Origin: Hordeum vulgare subsp. vulgare
Taxonomy: Eukaryota > Streptophyta > Magnoliopsida > Poales > Poaceae
Assembly: GCF_904849725.1 (NCBI RefSeq)
Contig: NC_058524.1
Span: 488,133,763-488,197,762 of the forward strand
Length of the DNA: 64,000 nucleotides
Reading direction: 5' to 3'
Shown here one piece after another: positions 57,928 through 64,000 of this stretch. The stretch's first letter is position 1. Every line of letters starts with the position of its first letter. The notes under the pieces are model-generated. The model was not told the DNA's origin and searched no databases. It saw only the letters and a list, made by a program, of their open reading frames with translations. Made by a program: the position numbers and the translations under genes.

Positions 57928-60900
57928 TGTAGCGACCCGACTCAAGACAAGTCAAGCCTCTGTGTTTCTGTGCCATCCCTGGATCAGTATGCTGGCACAC
58001 ACAGTACATCAATGTATATATCAAAGTGCAATCACATGTAAATAGCGTAAAACTGATATATACCTTAATTATTTCAGGGAAGCAGTCAAGGGAGTGGAGT
58101 CCCAATAAACACCAACGACAAGTTGAGTGTAGACCGTAACCCTGAATCGTAATCTTACTCGTCGATGAAAAGTATCTGCAACATAAGACGTTGCAGCCGT
58201 GTAGGTCAGCATATTGAATATGCCGGCAAGTCACATAAGAGAGGGGTGAAAAGTAATCATCTATACTATATGCATATATGGCAGGTGGGGCTATAAGTTT
58301 TTAGCGAAAAGCAAGTTTTCTCCTACATCAAGAGGGGGCTAAAAGCAAAATGTTACTACATTGTTGGTTGTTAACGAGATGGTTCCGCCAACCAGTTCTC
58401 GTACCCGAGTTGTCAATAATTACCCTCATCAAATATATTTAATGGTGTTGAGAAATCCAGATAACTTCAGTTCCTTTGGCTCAAGTTGTCCATGACCGTG
58501 GACACGGCTAATCGATTAGGTTTGAGTACTCTGCAGAGTTTTGCACACGTTCCCCACAAGATTTGATCGCCTCCGAGTATGTCCTCGCACTTCAGGGTGT
58601 TTGAAGACCGGATGATCAAAACATGGTCTTTCAACGGGTCCCTCTGAATCCCTGTCAGTGCCCATCCATTCCTACCGTTCTTCTACATCTGCTAGCACCG
58701 CCTGTCCAGAGTCGCCGCGTTGTCCAACCAAGCCAGAGCTCATAATGACTTGTGGATGTGCAGGTAAGCCTTGGGTCTTGAAAATATCTGTCCGTCTCTT
58801 TGAGCCTGGGTGAAGCTTTCCGCAGGATGTCATGGCCTCTCCAGCATCCCGAGTCATCCACTGGGTTCTCCAGGGAGCCGATCAACCGTCCTTCACCCAG
58901 AGTTGCATTGCGTCCGAGGTCTTGAAAATCTTGTCTTAATCGGTCTTGATTATTTAATCAACCTCACATCACTCGTGTTATAAACTCAACCGAAATCCCG
59001 TCTACTCAAGCATAGCAATATGAAATTTGTCGTCCCGGGGCCAAGTGTCGGGGTTGTTGTGTGCCTACCACATGATACTACAATCTATACTAAAATTTCC
59101 AAGTACCTAAGCAGCATCCAATTGGGCATAGGATGGTAGAACTATGATGCAATAAAACATAGGTGATACATGATCAAATGACTTGCCTGGTATTACTTGA
59201 TGAAGATAGTCGCTCTCAAAATCCTGATAATTCTACTCGCCACACTCCGAGCAATCTATCGTAAACAAATAGCATTCAATAAACATTCATGCCAAAAAGG
59301 AAGAACCAAAAGAACATAAGAACAAAACATGTCTTTGTGCAAAATAACAACATACTAAGGTTTAATAAAAAAATAGGTTCTAAGTGTGTTGTAAAGGAAA
59401 GGTGAAAGGGGTCAACTCAAAAGAGTCAAAGGATGATCAACTATCGCTATATAAGCTCGACTTGCATACACTATGGAAGATGATAAAAAATATTGGGAGA
59501 ACAACATGAATGTTGTTTGACAAATAATATAAGGCATAAGAATTTATTTGTAGAAAGAATTTCTTGAAATGGAACACTACAACGCAAGTTATAGCGAATT
59601 GAAGTATGAATTGAATTTGCATTCAAAAGGTCAAGAGAAGTTGAACTGAAGTACGATGGTTACGTACAAAAATATATGACATGAGTGTTTAGGGGTAAAA
59701 GGAATCAATTGAAAAGGTGGTACGATTTGCAAGATAAGATCAAATGAATGTTCGAATACAAATTTGAATCGCTCAAATTTGTAAGGTTCAAAGGTCGAAA
59801 CTAATGATGCTACTGGAAATAGGAGATCAATATGAGCGTGTAGAAAAAAGAATTACTAGATTTGAACTAGCGGATCAAAAGATACAAATACGTCAATATA
59901 ACATTGAATCGGCTTAAAACGATGTGAACACTTTTGGGCACTAATAGATAAATCTGATTTGATCAAAATTATAAGTTGAAAAGTTAAAACTAATGATACA
60001 AACGGGAAGATTACTTTGATACGAATCCGATGCAATTGAATTCATCTAAAACGAAGCTACGGATAAAAAGATATGATCAAAAGAAGTTTGAATATGAATA
60101 TGAACAAATTTTGAAATTTGAAAATATCAAAAAAAGTTGATATGATAGGTTCATCGGATAGGTGGGATCAAGACGAAACTCTAGGCGTTGGTTTCATCTA
60201 ATTCGGATAAACGAGTAAAAAGTTATGGTATTTGAAAAATCAGGGCCAAGCTGTTTTACGGAAGAAAAGTGCTATGTCTAAAAGAATTCTAGTACTAATG
60301 TTTAAATACGAAGACTAAATAATATATCTAATTACTCTACCGTATACTAGTGTAGGAATACTAGTCTAGAAATAATAAACTACGGAAATATAAAAAAAAT
60401 ACAAAGAGAAATACCTTTAGAATGCAGAGTATGAATTAATTCCAATGAGGAGACGACTTCGAGAAATCCCGCCGAAGAGAAGAAAAAATATTTTTATTTA
60501 ATAAATCTAGTTAAACCAAAAGATTGATTTAACCCAAAATAGATGATTTTTGGATGCTCCTATGGTCTATATTTATAGGTGGACTAAACCTATACGTAGT
60601 GTAGGGAAAATAGAAAAAAAAGGACAAAGGTGTCTCATGGGCCAAAGGAATCGGCCGGCCACATGAGTAGTACGGCCAGGCGGCCTTTGTTTTTTGTTTT
60701 TTTGTTTTTTTGTTTGCGAACGCACATTTTTTTTAATAAAGAAGAAAAACGTATAAATAAAAAAAAACATTTTATATAGACATATTATATATCAAAATTT
60801 TCAGAATAAAATTTTCTAAAACATGAACATATTTTCAAAACCAAAAAATACTTTTTAAAAAAAAAAATTTTTTGCAATAACTTTAAAATGAAAAGAAATT

Positions 60901-61198
60901 TGAATTTCAAATAAATTGCAAATACTTAAAATTTGAATCAAGACATTGTCTTTGATTTTGGAGTGTCATTTTCCTCCTCTCATTTGATTTTTTTTAACCA
61001 AAGGGTTTTGAAAATATTCAAACTCAAAATTGAAAAGGGATTCAAAATAGAAAATTTTGGGAAAGTCAATTTATTCCCTCTGATTTAAAAGTTTTAAAAA
61101 AGTTTTAAATTCCACTCAAGTTTCAATCACTCAAACAAACAAACAACCAATCTAATAATCATATTAACAATCCGAAATTTATAATTTTGGGATGTTAC
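57928..61198 (-). repeat. 5' LTR of the Tekay-like gypsy element, 3.27 kb
   Basis: On the minus strand it runs TGTAACATCCCAAAATTATA...GGGTCGCTACA, with matching TGTA/TACA ends. U3 (60600-61198) is very AT-rich with poly-T and poly-A runs. A TATA box (CTATAAATATAG on the minus strand, about 60567-60578) precedes a long R/U5. It inserted into Fatima gag sequence after GCAAATT at 61199. Confidence 0.75.
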
Positions 61199-62219
61199 AA
61201 ATTTGCTCAAGGGGTGTAGGTGTTCTAATGTAGCCTCTACGTATCACAGTTGAAGCTTTAGAATGATCCTTTATCCTAACAGGGAAAGGTGGTTTCTCAA
61301 TGTAAGCACTAGGAACAACAGGATCATTATGGACAATGACTCTCTCTTCAACTGGATTGGGTTTAACTACATTGAATTCTAAAGGAGGATGATATTTAAA
61401 CCACTTCTCTTTGGGGAGATCAATGTGAGCAGCAAAGGATTCGCACAGTGAAGCTACCATCTGAGAGTCAAGTCCATACTTAGCGCTAAAGTCACAAAAA
61501 GTATTTGTTTCAACAAAGGATTTAACGCAGTCAAACTTGAAATTCATACCTGACTCCTTACCTTCTTCAAGCTCCCAATCTTCAGAGTTGCGTTTAATTT
61601 TCTCCAATAAATTCCATCTGAAGTCAATATCTCTCTTCAAAAAAGAACCGGTACAAGAAGTGCCAAGCATGGTGCGATCATCATGAGAAAGCCGAGCATA
61701 GAAGTTCTGAATGATAATTTCTGTCGAGAGCTCATGATTGGAGCATGAATATAGCATTGATTTAAGACTCCCCCAAGCTTGAGCGATGCTTGCTCTGTCA
61801 CGAGGCCAAAAATTATAAATAAAAGTCCGATCATGATGTACTAAATGCATAGGATAAAACTTTTGATGAAATTCCAATTTCAACCGATTGTAGTCCCATG
61901 ATCCAGTATCATCACATAGCCTATACCATGTCAATGCCTTATCCTTCAAAGATAAAGGAAAGACATTCTTCTTGACCTCATCCTCGGGCAAACCTGCAAG
62001 CTTAAATAAACCACAAACTTCATCTACATAGATTAGATGCAAGTCTGGATGTGATGTTCCATCTCCTGTAAAAGGATTAGCCAGCAGTTTCTCAAGCATA
62101 CCCGAAGGAAATTCAAAGCAAATATTTTCAGTAGGTGCAGCAGGTTGAGGAGCAACTATTTGTGCTTCCGTTTGAGGTGAAGATACCTCGAACAAGCCCC
62201 TCAAAGGATTAGTATCCAT
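61199..62219 (-). pseudogene. Fatima-like gag fragment (second copy)
   Basis: The ATG at 62219 opens MDTNPLRGLFEVSSPQTEAQ, and the frame stays open to the Tekay LTR boundary, about 340 residues. It is nearly the same protein as the gag at 18987-19997, with scattered substitutions and no stop. It keeps the ATG that the full-length element has lost. It ends at the position corresponding to the gag/protease boundary, where the Tekay LTR begins. Its LTR and primer site are missing on the right. Confidence 0.8.
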
Positions 62220-62330
62220 GGTGACAAGTGACAATAAATTTCAGCACACTGTATGAATGTTTCCTTACCAAGTTCCACTTACCAAAGGCGGACGTATGAG
62301 ACCCTTCCGCAAAATGGACGTATGAGACCC
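62220..62330. other. Fatima leader remnant and recombination scar
   Basis: The Fatima leader ends at CCAAAGGC (62287). GGACGTATGAGACCCTTCCG then occurs twice (about 62287-62306 and 62313-62332), separated by CAAAAT. CAAAATGGACGTAT is the end of the Fatima LTR, so the LTR and primer site were removed, leaving a short tandem scar before the Tat integrase. Confidence 0.6.
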
Positions 62331-63149
62331 TTCCGCACAGGACAGGGCGGATTCACTCATTTGCTAGTTGCAGTCGACAAATTCACCAAGTGGATAGAGG
62401 CCAAGCCAATCAAAAAGTTAGATGCACGTACTGCAATCAAGTTCATGAGGGAAATCACTTTCAGATTTGGGGTTCCACAGAACATCATCACGGACAATGG
62501 ATCGAACTTTAAATCGGATGAATTCAAGAGTTTTTGCTCCAACCAAGGAACCCGAGTGGATTATGCATCCGTTGCTCACCCCCAAACCAACGGCCAGGCT
62601 GAACGGGCGAATGGACTCATACTTCAAGGATTAAAGCCTCGTCTCATGCGAGAAATTGGACATGCTGCAGGCGCTTGGGTCACCGAGTTACCTTCTGTGC
62701 TCTGGGGACTCAGAATGACCCCGAAAGGGTCGACTGGGCAGTCTCCATTCTTTCTCGTATACGGAGCAGAAGCTGTCCTTCCGAGTGATTTGCTTCATAA
62801 TTGTCCCCGAGTTGAACTCTTCTCAGAAGTCGAAGCTGAACAAGCTCGATAGGACGGAGTCGATCTCTTGAAGGAGGAGCGTGAGATGGCCCTGATTCGA
62901 TCGACAATCTATCAACAAGACTTGTGGCGGTTCCATTCAAGACACGTCAGGAGTCGGACGTTCCAAGCAGGCGATTTGGTGCTTCGAGTGCATTAGCAGA
63001 GACCACACAAGTTGGCCCAGACCTGGGACAGACCGTTCATAATCTTTAAGGTGCTGAACAACGGAGCCTACAGACTCTACAATGTGGAGAAGAGGATCGA
63101 CGAGCCGCGGGCGTGGAACGGAGATCTACTTAAGCGTTTTTATGCCTGA
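62310..63149 (+). pseudogene. Tat-like integrase, C-terminal two thirds
   Basis: It starts inside the core at PFRTGQGGFTHLLVAVDKFT. It keeps the second acidic residue in IITDNGSNFKSDEF and the Glu in NGQAERANGLIL, then GQSPFFLVYGAEAVLPSD and the C-terminal LAQTWDRPFIIFKVLNNGAY, ending RFYA at 63149. In-frame stops at 62850 and 62994 inactivate it. The zinc domain and first catalytic Asp region are missing because of the replacement on the left. No chromodomain follows, as expected for Tat. Confidence 0.8.
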
Positions 63150-63242
63150 TTAGCGACTGTTTCGATGTAGCGAACAAGATTCCCTGAAGAAATTTACTTT
63201 CCAGAAGTTTTGATTACTGCAATATATTTATTGACTCTGGTC

Positions 63243-63576
63243 TAGAAAACCTCTTCGAGTGAAGAGCTACTCTCTCACTCGGGGGCTTAGCCACGAACCA
63301 GATTTGCCTAAGTTAAAAAAACTTCTCCGAGTGAAGAGCTACCCTCTCACTCGGGGGCTTAGCCGCGAACCAGATTCGCCTAAGTTAGAAAACTTCTCCA
63401 AGTGAAGAGCTACCCTCTCACTCGGGGGCTTAGCCGTGAACCAGATTTGCCTAAGTTAGAAAACTTCTCCGAGTGAAGAGCTACCCTCTCACTCGGGGGC
63501 TTAGCCGCGAACCAGATTCGCCTAACTTAGAAAACTTCTTCAAGTGAAGAGCTACCCTCTCACTTGGGGGCTTAGC
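63243..63576 (+). repeat. Five tandem copies of a ~71-bp repeat in the Tat 3' region
   Basis: GAGCTAC recurs at 63264, 63336, 63407, 63478 and 63549, giving a period of 71-72 bp. Each unit has AACTTCTCCGAGTGAAGAGC, CTCTCACTCGGGGGCTTAGC and CGAACCAGATT(C/T)GCCTAA. Units 2-5 are very similar to one another. The array is broken by the LTR at 63577. Confidence 0.85.
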
Positions 63577-64000
63577 TGTTGGGGAACGTCGCATGGGAAA
63601 CAAAAATTTTCCTACGCGCACGAATACCTATCATGGTGATGTCCATCTACGAGAGGGGATGAGTGATCTACGTACCCTTGTAGACCGTACAGCAGAAGCG
63701 TTAGAGAACACGGTTGATGTAGTGGAACGTCCTCACGTCCCTCGATCCGCCCCGCGAACAATCCCGCGATCAGTCCCACGATCTAGTACCGAACGGACGG
63801 CACCTCCGCGTTCAGCACACGTACAGCTCGACGATGATCTCGGCCTTCTTGATCCAGCAAGAGAGACGGAGAGGTAGAAGAGTTCTCCGGCAGCGTGACG
63901 GCGCTCCGGAGGTTGGTGATGACCTTGTCTCAGCAGGGCTCCGCCCGAGCTCCGCAGAAACGCGATCTAGAGGAAAAACCGTGGAGGTATGTGGTCGGGC
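63577..64000 (-). repeat. Angela-type copia LTR, cut by window end
   Basis: TGTTGGGGAACGTCGCATGG... is the reverse-orientation end of an Angela/BARE-type LTR and is closest to the canonical family sequence among the copies here. It interrupts the fifth tandem repeat. The upstream 5 bp are TTAGC; the partner flank is outside the window. Confidence 0.8.

Larger units (their letters stand above)
54052..63576 (+). mobile_element. Second Tat-like Ty3/gypsy element with its central part replaced
   Basis: LTR 54052-54588, tRNA-Lys-type primer site, gag-protease (54656-56580), integrase (about 62320-63149) and a tandem-repeat 3' region (63243-63576), all plus strand. Between 56581 and about 62310 lie a truncated Tekay-like element and a Fatima gag fragment instead of reverse transcriptase and RNase H. 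The 3' LTR is not reached because an Angela-type LTR begins at 63577. Confidence 0.7.

Noticed and set aside
63243..63576. Regularly spaced repeats considered as a CRISPR array
   Set aside because: The units are contiguous 71-bp tandem copies without unique spacers, in plant retrotransposon DNA.

Overview
The window looks like intergenic DNA from a large grass genome, most likely Triticeae (wheat, Aegilops, barley or a relative). Almost all of it is LTR retrotransposons nested inside one another. Their LTRs and coding remnants resemble the Angela/BARE/WIS copia, Fatima and Sabrina/WHAM (Athila-like gypsy), Tat-like gypsy and Tekay-like gypsy groups of Triticeae. I recognise these from memory of the families, not from a database search, so family names are provisional while superfamily calls are firmer. 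I see no intact host gene, no tRNA or rRNA gene and no CRISPR array. Every coding region found is a transposable-element remnant.

Left block (1-3518): a BARE-type LTR (1-1126) abuts the Myb/SANT-like part of a Harbinger ORF1. One terminal inverted repeat of that Harbinger element, with a TTA target site, is visible near 2306. AT-rich DNA with a diverged duplication follows.

Second block (3519-24972): a decayed Tat-like gypsy element on the minus strand, with LTR copies at 3519-4788 and from 23109. It keeps a minus-strand gag, has no pol, and carries an intron-containing gene on the opposite strand (5051-10094) with its own TATA box beside the LTR. Three solo LTRs are inserted in it. One (5197-6709) splits the antisense gene. 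One (copia, 11096-22457) splits gag and itself contains a nearly complete Fatima-like element (11723-21627). One (23375-24892) splits the right LTR. Where both flanks are visible, 5-bp target duplications can be seen, with one or two mismatches.

Third block (24973-45879): a broken copia pol (24973-26803) is interrupted by a second, apparently non-autonomous copia element (26804-45879). This one has gag and a second ORF but no pol. Its gag is split by a Sabrina/WHAM-like complex (28682-40321) arranged LTR-internal-LTR-internal-LTR and flanked by a perfect ATGTG duplication. An unclassified 2-kb insertion sits inside that complex.

Fourth block (45880-64000): a minus-strand Angela-type copia element (45880-54051) is inserted in the 3' LTR of the previous copia. 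Its own upstream LTR is hit by a second Tat-like gypsy (54052-63576). The central pol of that Tat element is replaced by a truncated Tekay-like element with a 3.27-kb LTR, joined to a Fatima gag fragment. Another Angela-type LTR starts at 63577 and runs off the window.

The most interesting pattern is promoter architecture. Several Athila-like LTRs share a long nested hairpin (CACAAGCC ... GGCTTGTG around a GC-rich inner stem), usually about 35-50 bp upstream of the TATA box. The same hairpin plus a TATA-like box also lies inside the Fatima element, just after pol and in front of a small coiled-coil ORF, which is followed by a second exact copy of the polypurine-tract sequence. The non-autonomous copia shows a parallel design: LTR-like palindromes and a TATA box in front of its second ORF. 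With the antisense gene of the first Tat element, three unrelated elements here carry what looks like an extra internally promoted transcription unit.
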